The notes beneath the pieces were generated by a model that worked only from the letters and a program-made list of their open reading frames with translations, did no database searches and was not told the origin of the DNA. Shown here piece by piece: positions 1 to 5,075 of a stretch of DNA of 5,075 nt (position 1 is the first letter of the stretch; every line of letters begins with the position of its first letter). The DNA comes from Planctomycetota bacterium. GTDB lineage: Bacteria > Planctomycetota > Phycisphaerae > SM23-33 > FEN-1343. The position numbers and the translations under genes were made by a program. The stretch lies in contig JABMQG010000453.1 of the NCBI GenBank assembly GCA_013203365.1, positions 1 through 5,075 of the forward strand, written 5' to 3'.

Positions 1-334
1 AATAATTAAGTTAAGCGTACCATTTCCCGACATGTTAAATGGGTCGGGATAGCACGGATCGTGAGCTATCCATGGGAGCAGTTTTGGGCGGCATGGTTTC
101 TGCCGGCATATTATTAGGCAATGACGAAACGCAAGTCTGCTCAGCCGAGAGCACGCGGCTTGCAGGCGGCGGCTTTAATTGCCGGAAGACGTCAGATTCC
201 CCAATGAGAAAATTCGCTTCGGGCCGGCAGCTCAATGTCCAGCCCAGCAGGGGTCAGTGCAGACCAAAATAGATCACGGCAGCGTAGGTGTCGTCTTGCA
301 CTAGAGTCACCGTACGGAATTCAGAGTTACTAAT
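1..334. other. Upstream non-coding region, no gene supported
   Basis: This stretch is more A+T rich than the gene and has stops in all frames; none of its short reading frames shows recognisable protein features. It presumably holds the promoter of the giant gene, but I found no convincing pair of promoter boxes: a TATTAT at 109-114 has only a poor -35 partner. No riboswitch or attachment site was recognised. Several inverted repeats lie at 25-184 (separate entry). The end of any upstream gene is outside the window. Confidence 0.7.
25..71. promoter_or_regulatory. Two overlapping, mutually exclusive hairpins
   Basis: TCCCGAC at 25-31 pairs perfectly with GTCGGGA at 43-49. GGATAGC at 47-53 pairs perfectly with GCTATCC at 65-71, with an inner ACG/CGT stem at 54-56 and 60-62. 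The two 7-bp stems share bases 47-49, so both cannot form fully at once. No T-run follows either, so neither looks like a standard terminator. The role is unknown: leader RNA, upstream gene tail, or chance. Confidence 0.35.
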
Positions 335-3300
335 ATGCGCCGAGCCAATAAATCGCGGTTGTCTGAGCATCTCCAGGGGGCGGATCACCAGATACGCCAT
401 GCGAAGAAGCGTGAAAAATCTTCTCGGACAAAGTGGTCAGGGCTCGAACAACTTGAACCACGGTTAATGTTGAATGGCGACGGCCTTGCGTCGTTGGCGG
501 CCCATGATTTCTTGGAACTGGGTTTGGGTTATGGCTGGGCGTTTGGCGCCGCCCCTGTCCGCCAGGACGGTCGCCCCGACACGCTGCTGATCGCCGATGT
601 CGACGCGGACGCCGAGCTTCTGCTTGCAGCGGCAACGCCGGGAACCGTGGTTCACCGGCTGGACAACGCCTCCGACGGCATCTCGCAGATCAGCCGGATC
701 CTCGACAGCTATCAGGGTATCGAACAGATCGTCATCCTCTCGCACGGCAGCCAGGGGCGGATCGACCTGGGCGGCTCCATAATCGACGCGACAGACCTCC
801 AGGGGTCCTCCGGCGAGCTGGGCGTCTGGCGGCAGCACCTGGCCGAAGATGCCACCATCGTACTGCTGGGCTGCAACGTGGCTGCAGGGGACGCCGGCGA
901 GCAGTTTGTCAGCACCCTGGCGTGCCTGACCGGCGCGGATGTGGCCGCCTCCACCAACGCCACCGGCTTCGGCGGCGACTGGACCTTGGAGTACCGCACA
1001 GCCGGCACCTTAGTGGACTTGCCTTTTGACGTGGACGCACTGGAGCAGTTTGGGCTGACCCGGTCGCTTTACGCGGCAGACGCCTATGAGCCGAACGAAT
1101 CAACAGGAGCGGCCACCAACATTGGTACGTTGGCCGGGACCTGGTCGTACAACGGATTGACGATCCATACTGATTCGGACGAGGACTTCTTCCGCTTCGC
1201 GACGACGGCGACTGGGACTGGCAGTGATTACGTAAGGATAACGTTGGTCGACGGTTCAGGCAGCACGCCCACTGATATCGACATGGTGCTGCTTGATTCG
1301 GGTGCCAACTATGTGGGTTCGAGCGGGAGCACGGGCCTGAGCGAACAGATCAGCCTCAGCGGACGCGCGGCTGGTACATACTACCTGAGAGTGTATGGTT
1401 ACAGTAACTCGACGAACCAGTACAACCTGTCGATCGTGGCGCCGGTGGCGTTGCCGGCCCTTACCGTCTCGGTCGGGACTACGGCCCACACGGCGGGGCT
1501 GGGGGCCTCGATTGTAGATTCAGGCCTGACCGTAAGTAACAGCGGGGCAGGGTCGGTCACGTCAGCGACGGCGTCGATCGTCTCGGGCATCAAGAGCAGC
1601 GAAGACATCCTCGAGTTGCCGGCGATCGGTGGAATTTCCACCGAGTACGACAGCGGCTCGGGCGTGTTGACGATCACCAGCGCCGGCGGGCTCAACTACG
1701 GCCAGTGGGAAACGATCCTTCGCCAGGTGACGTATCGGAATCAGCAGTCGCCCTTCGCCACGCTCAACAACCGTTCCGTTCGATTCACGCTGGCCGGTGT
1801 GAACTCCGCCAACAAGGCGGTGTCGGTTGACCTGCCGATCGACGCGGCCATCCGCAGTCGGATCGAGGAGGCCTTCAGCGTGGTCGAGGCGGTGGGCGAT
1901 GGGATTCTCGATCTCGCCGGCTTGCCGATGTACACCGACCAGACGGAAGTGCCCTACACGGGCGGCCGGACGGTCACGGACCTGTTCTACCCGCACCAGG
2001 AAGACCTCGACGCCAGCGGCAACCCCATCGCCGAGTACGACCGGTCGATTCAGCCGCAGCAGATCGGTACGTTTCTGGCGCTGTCCAACGCAGTGTCGAG
2101 CTATCTCGACGGCGCGGGTAACGCCGCGACCACGGACGGGCTGAACGCGGCCCTGGCAGGGCGGCTGGCGACGATCGTGACCGGCTCGACGCCGCTGATC
2201 CAAGTGACCACGCAGTTCACCAAGCCGACCGACACCGACGAGCGCTCCATCACGGTGACCGTCACCATCAGCACGGCCAAGGGCGATCAGCAGGCCCTGG
2301 ACCTGGGCGACGTGGCGAGCGACCTGAACCTGCGGCTGCCCGACGGGCCCACGGTCAGTTGCGGCGGCGGCGCGGACATGGTGTTCTCTGTCGCGGTCGA
2401 TCTGCAAGGACACACCTACGGCGGCGCGCTGGCGCAGAACAAGGTGACGCTGGGCTTCAGCACGCTGGCGGCGATCGCGGGCCTGTCGTTCAGCGGGCTG
2501 GACACCACGATGGAAATCGGCGCCATCCGCGGCCTGATCGTCGAAGGCAGCGGCACGATCGCCGCTCGGTTCCCGGTGATCTTTTCCGGCACCGACAGCC
2601 GGACGCTCGACAACTGGTCGGGCGGGGCCGGCGTGGTCACCGGCTTCGGCACGCGGGTGGGCACGGCGAACATCACGATGCCCATCTCGGCCTCGATCGC
2701 CGGCGTCTCGGCCACCACCGCCAACACGAGACTGGTCATCGAAGACGACGACATATTCGATTCCGATTCGGCCACGTACACGACGACCGATTTCGAAAAA
2801 CTGCAGTTCTTCGCCACCATCAACGTGGAGAACATCATCCAGGAGATTCTCAACGTCGGCGGGCTGTTCGAGACGCTGGAGAACTCCGGCGAGTCGCTCT
2901 TTGGTGTGCGCGTGCCGTTTGTGAAGGACACGACGCTGGGCGATCTGTTCGACTTCAGCGAGGTGTTCGACCAGGCCGTCGGTTCGCAGGTGGACGTGGT
3001 CGAGGCCCTGCTGAACACCCAAGGGCGCGACGAGCTGACCGACTTTCGTCTGCCGTTGTCCGACGACACCCAGCCCAAGGCGTCGATGTGGTCTGACCTG
3101 CGGGCCGGCTTCCAGTTCGGCATCGTGCTCAACAACGCTTGGCCGATTACACCGGTGACCGTGGTCGAGGACCTCTCCCGCCAGACACTCAACGACCTGG
3201 TGACAGCTATCAACACCGCACTGGTCGACGCAGGGCTGGACATCGAGGCCAGCAACGTCAGCAACAAGATCGTCTTTACGGCGACAGATGTGTCGATCCG

Positions 3301-5075
3301 GCGCTTTGCGGTCGTGCCGTTGGCGCCGGCTGCCGGCCGGCTGAGCCCGACGTCGCCGCCGGCCGATCTGAACACGCTGACTATAGGCACGGCCTATTAC
3401 TACCAGGTGACCGGAACAACCACCGGCACAATCAAGGGCACGAACTACTACTCGCTAGACACGTCGGTAGCCGCGGCGGCCGTCCATTCGGGCTTGTTGA
3501 GCAACGGCCAATCCGGCGTGGTCAAGCTCACGCGCGTGGGGGCGCAGGCTGCATGGGGCTCCACCCGCCATGGCATCACCTCCGCCGAGGCCGCCTCGCA
3601 GCAGATGTTCCTGCTTGAGTCGGCCGACCTGGACATTCGGCGTCTGGGCGTTATGGCGCAGGACGGGTCTCTGGGCGTTCTGGAATCACTCACGCAGGGC
3701 ACGCTCCGCGCCTCGCTGCCGTTTGCAGCCGACCTGACGGGTGCCGCGGCCTTCCAGGTGACTGTCGGTGGCTCGACGTACGCCGTCAGCGTCGCCGACA
3801 ACAATCGAAGCGACCGCCTTGAGAGCCTGGCCGACGTGCGGTCAGGGCTTCAGACGGCGGGCATCGCATCGACGCTGCTGGACGCCCGGCTGGTGGACGC
3901 ACAGGGTAACGTTGCCCCTGCGACACTGGTGGCACTCACCGATTACTATCTCCAGTTCTTCCTTCCGACCGGCAGTTCGGCCAGCACGTTCAGCGTCACG
4001 CCCATAAGCGACATTCGCTCCAATGAGCTTTTGCCGATCGGCTTTCTGGTCGGCGAGGCGTCGGCCAGCCCTCGGCCCGAGGCCCTGCGGACATTCGAGG
4101 ATTTCCAGGACGAAGACCTGTTCCCCGACATCACGATCACACCGGTGTACGACAATGTCGCCAACACCGTGACACTGCAGTTCAAGGCCTCGCGCACGCT
4201 GTCGGACCTGGACCAGGCCGCTGGAATCGGCTTCAGTATCTCGCCGCTGAGCGGCTTCACCGCCGCCGACGGCACGACTGTGACGTTCTCGCCGACGGTC
4301 GCCATCGCGTTCAGCCTGGAGTTCCAGATCGCCCCGACCTCGCCGATCAACCTGGCCGGCGGGGCCGACACGCCCATCAACGGTCGGCTGACCAGCAACG
4401 CCAGCTTCACCGTGGACCTGGTGCTGGACGACCGCTATGACGTCACCGTACCCAAGGTCTGGACCGACGGCAACGGTGACATCCAGGAACTGATCGGCGA
4501 CGTGAACCGCGCCCTCAAGCAGGCCATCAACTCCCTGGGGGGGACGGAAGACCTGACGGCTGACCGCCTGGTCGCGCGGCGCAATCTCGACAACAATCGC
4601 CTGGAACTGGTCACGGCCGTGCCGACCAATTCGGGAGCGGCCATCAGCATTACGCACACTGGCGGGCGGCTGGGCTCCGATCTGATCTCGCCGTTCATCC
4701 ACAACGGCGAGCACTACGTCCTGTCGCTGAGCGTCAGTGACACCAGCGACAACACGTCCTGGGCCGACCTGCTGCTGGATCTTAACAACGCCCTGTCGAG
4801 CGTCACCATCGACGCCAACAGCAACGGCGTCATCGACAGTGGCGAGGTCGAAGTGTCGCTGGCGGCGTCGGTGATGGCTACAACGATCTCCGACGCCTCC
4901 GGCGCGCTGGTGAGCGAGGTTTGGCTGTTCTCCACCGCCCCGGCGGGCGCGAACTGGCAGGCCGTTATGAACGTGCTGGCCGATGGGACGGCCGTCAGCG
5001 AGTTGGGTCTGACCGATGGCAGCGGAGCGGCCAGCGTTAGACTGACCGCGGTGGCGTTGGCCTCGGTGCCGCTGC
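335..5075 (+). CDS. Giant LEPR-XLL / DUF4347 / PPC / LCCL repeat protein, 3' end beyond window (partial)
   Basis: The frame stays open for 1,580 codons to the window edge, so this is the N-terminal part of a very large protein. ATG 335 is chosen because an in-frame TAG lies at 302-304, no other start codon lies between, and the next in-frame ATG (residue 45) would cut through the LEPR motif. No convincing Shine-Dalgarno sequence precedes it. Domains in order: basic leader with LEPRLML (40-46), DUF4347 (82-222), PPC (249-369), cadherin-like beta domain (370-502), unassigned beta-rich region (503-925), flagellin-IN-like unit (926-995), LCCL-like domain (1015-1094), further IN-like units (1140-1222, 1358-1440, 1460-1512). 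Only three cysteines are visible. There is no classical short signal peptide; the LEPR leader may do the sorting. Composition is rich in Asp, Thr, Ser, Ala, Gly and Val, as in secreted adhesin-like proteins. The role is probably extracellular or cell-surface, perhaps adhesion or matrix binding (inference). The exact function is unknown. Confidence is high that the frame is coding and lower for function. Confidence 0.95.
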   Translation, partial: MRRANKSRLSEHLQGADHQIRHAKKREKSSRTKWSGLEQLEPRLMLNGDGLASLAAHDFLELGLGYGWAFGAAPVRQDGRPDTLLIADVDADAELLLAAATPGTVVHRLDNASDGISQISRILDSYQGIEQIVILSHGSQGRIDLGGSIIDATDLQGSSGELGVWRQHLAEDATIVLLGCNVAAGDAGEQFVSTLACLTGADVAASTNATGFGGDWTLEYRTAGTLVDLPFDVDALEQFGLTRSLYAADAYEPNESTGAATNIGTLAGTWSYNGLTIHTDSDEDFFRFATTATGTGSDYVRITLVDGSGSTPTDIDMVLLDSGANYVGSSGSTGLSEQISLSGRAAGTYYLRVYGYSNSTNQYNLSIVAPVALPALTVSVGTTAHTAGLGASIVDSGLTVSNSGAGSVTSATASIVSGIKSSEDILELPAIGGISTEYDSGSGVLTITSAGGLNYGQWETILRQVTYRNQQSPFATLNNRSVRFTLAGVNSANKAVSVDLPIDAAIRSRIEEAFSVVEAVGDGILDLAGLPMYTDQTEVPYTGGRTVTDLFYPHQEDLDASGNPIAEYDRSIQPQQIGTFLALSNAVSSYLDGAGNAATTDGLNAALAGRLATIVTGSTPLIQVTTQFTKPTDTDERSITVTVTISTAKGDQQALDLGDVASDLNLRLPDGPTVSCGGGADMVFSVAVDLQGHTYGGALAQNKVTLGFSTLAAIAGLSFSGLDTTMEIGAIRGLIVEGSGTIAARFPVIFSGTDSRTLDNWSGGAGVVTGFGTRVGTANITMPISASIAGVSATTANTRLVIEDDDIFDSDSATYTTTDFEKLQFFATINVENIIQEILNVGGLFETLENSGESLFGVRVPFVKDTTLGDLFDFSEVFDQAVGSQVDVVEALLNTQGRDELTDFRLPLSDDTQPKASMWSDLRAGFQFGIVLNNAWPITPVTVVEDLSRQTLNDLVTAINTALVDAGLDIEASNVSNKIVFTATDVSIRRFAVVPLAPAAGRLSPTSPPADLNTLTIGTAYYYQVTGTTTGTIKGTNYYSLDTSVAAAAVHSGLLSNGQSGVVKLTRVGAQAAWGSTRHGITSAEAASQQMFLLESADLDIRRLGVMAQDGSLGVLESLTQGTLRASLPFAADLTGAAAFQVTVGGSTYAVSVADNNRSDRLESLADVRSGLQTAGIASTLLDARLVDAQGNVAPATLVALTDYYLQFFLPTGSSASTFSVTPISDIRSNELLPIGFLVGEASASPRPEALRTFEDFQDEDLFPDITITPVYDNVANTVTLQFKASRTLSDLDQAAGIGFSISPLSGFTAADGTTVTFSPTVAIAFSLEFQIAPTSPINLAGGADTPINGRLTSNASFTVDLVLDDRYDVTVPKVWTDGNGDIQELIGDVNRALKQAINSLGGTEDLTADRLVARRNLDNNRLELVTAVPTNSGAAISITHTGGRLGSDLISPFIHNGEHYVLSLSVSDTSDNTSWADLLLDLNNALSSVTIDANSNGVIDSGEVEVSLAASVMATTISDASGALVSEVWLFSTAPAGANWQAVMNVLADGTAVSELGLTDGSGAASVRLTAVALASVPL
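452..472 (+). other. LEPR-XLL type N-terminal motif (residues 40-46)
   Basis: Residues 40-46 read LEPRLML and follow a 39-residue leader rich in Arg, Lys and His with no hydrophobic core. The short motif L-E-P/E-R-x-L-L near the N-terminus is known from very large proteins, many of them planctomycetal, and is thought to act in sorting or export. Here the third-last position is Leu and the next Met, a conservative variant. It supports both the chosen start codon and the suggestion of a planctomycete-like host. Its biochemical role is not established. Confidence 0.75.
578..1000 (+). other. DUF4347 domain (residues ~82-222)
   Basis: The domain opens with a buried strand, DTLLIADVD (82-90), followed by a helix and the strand IVILSHGSQG (132-141). 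A second hydrophobic strand ends in LLGCNVAAGDAG (177-188), and the domain closes with AASTNATGFGGDWTLE (204-219). This order is the signature of DUF4347, usually found at the N-terminus of giant repeat proteins. The SHG and GCN motifs at strand ends (His137, Cys180) resemble the His-Gly and Cys positions of clan CD cysteine peptidases (caspase, gingipain and CHAT folds); that link is inference. Cys180 is one of only three cysteines in the visible protein. Assignment to the family is confident; catalytic activity is not shown. Confidence 0.85.
1079..1441 (+). other. Bacterial pre-peptidase C-terminal (PPC) domain (residues ~249-369)
   Basis: DAYEPNES (249-256) is the typical opening of a PPC domain. 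It is followed by the acidic turn and strand DSDEDFFRF (280-288), the strand YVRITLVD, a D-I-D-M-V-L-L-D strand, and the closing GTYYLRVYGY and YNLSIVA strands (to 369). PPC domains are about 100-120 residue beta-sandwiches attached to secreted proteases and surface proteins, with roles in secretion or substrate and polysaccharide binding. The full domain is present, with no apparent deletion. It sits directly after DUF4347, a pairing that fits exported giant proteins. Confidence 0.88.
1442..1840 (+). other. Cadherin/VCBS-like beta-sandwich segment (residues ~370-502)
   Basis: The segment has the pattern seen in tandem cadherin-like domains of bacterial giant proteins: an early ALTVSVG strand, SGLTVSNSGAGSVTSATASI, then GVLTIT (443-448), a helix with YGQWETILRQVTYRN (455-469), and NNRSVRFTLAG. 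The short L-x-x-Y/W-E-x-x-L-x-x-V-x-Y-x-N element is the most recognisable part. Only one copy is visible. Assignment rests on pattern recall and could equally be described as a generic Ig-like surface domain. Confidence 0.55.
1841..3109 (+). other. Unassigned beta-rich region of the giant protein (residues 503-925)
   Basis: I cannot name a family here. It begins with an amphipathic helical stretch (IRSRIEEAFSVVEAV, 506-520) and continues with a helix containing FLALSNAVSSYLDG. It then alternates Thr/Val-rich strands (from about residue 622, including SITVTVTIST) with short D/N-rich turns. An acidic stretch, EDDDIFDSDS (803-812), precedes a helical segment (819-850) and the element RVPFVKDTTLGDLFDF (859-874). 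The third visible cysteine is at 676. Strand segments around 643-690 loosely resemble those around 1275-1330, which suggests a long repeat, but the similarity is weak by eye. Confidence 0.5.
3110..3319 (+). repeat. Flagellin-IN-like unit a (residues ~926-995)
   Basis: The unit runs strand (FQFGIVLN), strand (ITPVTVVED), helix LNDLVTAINTAL (952-963), then AGLDIEAS and the strand KIVFTATD, ending in SIRRFAV. The order of two strands, a helix ending in I/V-N-x-A-L, then two more strands is that of the flagellin hook IN motif, which also occurs in non-flagellar surface proteins. This is the first and clearest of four such units. It is protein-level repetition; the DNA copies have diverged too far to align base by base. 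Confidence 0.55.
3377..3616 (+). other. LCCL-like domain lacking the family cysteines (residues ~1015-1094)
   Basis: The match rests on three blocks in the right order and spacing: TIGTAYYYQVTGTTTGTIKG (1016-1035); GTNYYSLDTSVAAAAVHSG (1035-1053), with the D-x-S-x-x-x-A-A-V-H-x-G core; and GSTRHGITS (1075-1083), the G-S-x-x-N/H-G-V/I-x-S block. Between them lies SGVVKLTRV. In animal LCCL domains (cochlin, LCN-type proteins) a cysteine follows D-S-x-I/V; here Ala1046 takes its place, as I recall is common in bacterial versions. The domain is thought to bind lipid, polysaccharide or other surface ligands. It sits between two IN-like units and appears inserted there. Confidence 0.75.
3752..4000 (+). 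repeat. Flagellin-IN-like unit b (residues ~1140-1222)
   Basis: The unit opens with FQVTVGG and the strand YAVSVAD, then a helix LESLADVRSGL (1162-1172), TAGI, and later strands LVALTDYYLQFFLP and TFSVTP. The helix matches the L-x-x-L-x-x-[VI]-x-x-[AG]-L pattern of the other units but has lost the conserved Asn before A/G-L. It is the most diverged of the four and follows the LCCL-like domain. Confidence 0.45.
4406..4654 (+). repeat. Flagellin-IN-like unit c (residues ~1358-1440)
   Basis: FTVDLVLDD and YDVTVPKV form the strand pair. A D-G-N-G-D turn follows, then the helix IQELIGDVNRAL (1383-1394). After a loop come the strands LTADRLVARRN and NRLELVTAV (1421-1429), and finally AAISIT (1435-1440). 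This is the canonical order, with the V-N-x-A-L helix end intact. The preceding segment, PINGRLTSNAS (about 1347-1357), forms a lead-in of the type often seen before such units in giant proteins. Confidence 0.6.
4712..4870 (+). repeat. Flagellin-IN-like unit d with embedded EF-hand-type loop (residues ~1460-1512)
   Basis: HYVLSLSVSD and the S-D-N-T-S-W turn lead to the helix WADLLLDLNNAL (1476-1487). Where units a and c continue with a strand and loop, this one has DANSNGVIDSGE (1493-1504), a 12-residue EF-hand or dockerin-type loop with ligands at D1493, N1495, N1497, D1501 and E1504 and the usual Gly at position 6 and Ile at 8. The strand EVEVSLAASV follows. This is a candidate calcium site within a repeat unit. 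Confidence 0.55.

Noticed and set aside
84..114. Promoter candidate TTGGGC / TATTAT
   Set aside because: The -35 box matches only three of six positions and the spacer is 19 bases; too weak to annotate.
117..185. Resemblance to a c-di-GMP-I riboswitch (GGCAA, then ACGCAAG, then a GGC/GCC hairpin)
   Set aside because: The conserved GGCAAACC and GGACGCAAAGCC blocks and the intervening tetraloop hairpin are missing.
39..272. Possible 77-residue protein upstream, with a short hydrophobic stretch MGAVLGGMVSAGILLG
   Set aside because: No ribosome binding site, no family resemblance, the hydrophobic stretch is too short for a clear membrane segment, and the hairpin cluster overlaps it.
2741..2770. 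Acidic run EDDDIFDSDS as a calcium-binding repeat
   Set aside because: It is a single copy and does not fit the EF-hand, RTX or thrombospondin type 3 spacing.
1562..3022. Long antisense open frame of 486 codons on the - strand
   Set aside because: It lies wholly opposite the giant gene, is Arg/Val/Gly/Asp/His-rich with no recognisable domain, and is expected where G+C-rich codons leave few antisense stops. The + frame shows clear domains.
2359..3096. Alternative + frame of 245 codons
   Set aside because: Extremely Arg/His/Gly-rich out-of-frame reading with no domain; the main frame is uninterrupted here.
2416..3390. Second antisense frame of 324 codons, Ser/Thr/Val-rich
   Set aside because: Same reason; it also overlaps the other antisense frame, and neither has domain signals.
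3842..4714. Antisense frame of 290 codons
   Set aside because: Composition is typical of a shadow frame and it lies opposite the IN-like repeat region, which is clearly coding on the + strand.

Overview
The window holds one large partial gene on the + strand. It begins at an ATG at 335 and stays open to the last base, giving 1,580 codons with no stop. About 330 bases of non-coding, more A+T-rich sequence precede it. The rest of the gene lies beyond the window, so its full length, its C-terminus and its terminator cannot be seen.

The encoded protein is a giant modular protein of the exported or surface type. Reading from the N-terminus it has: a basic leader with a LEPR-XLL type motif (residues 40-46); a DUF4347 domain (about 82-222) with a His-Gly and a Gly-Cys motif; a bacterial pre-peptidase C-terminal (PPC) beta-sandwich (about 249-369); a cadherin/VCBS-like beta domain (about 370-502); a long beta-rich stretch I cannot assign (503-925); and a series of strand-helix-strand units resembling the flagellin hook IN motif (926-995, 1140-1222, 1358-1440, 1460-1512). 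An LCCL-like domain (about 1015-1094) interrupts this series, and the last unit carries a perfect EF-hand-type calcium loop (1493-1504). Only three cysteines occur in 1,580 residues (180, 197, 676), as expected of an exported, disulfide-poor protein.

The organism is most likely a member of the Planctomycetota or a related high-GC bacterium with giant surface proteins. The reasons are the LEPR-XLL start, the DUF4347-PPC-repeat architecture, the G+C-rich codon third positions and the absence of a clear Shine-Dalgarno sequence. This is inference from architecture, because there is no marker gene.

Upstream, positions 25-184 carry a run of short perfect inverted repeats, two of which overlap and exclude each other. 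They could be a structured leader or the tail of an upstream unit. No mobile element, tRNA, rRNA or CRISPR array was seen.
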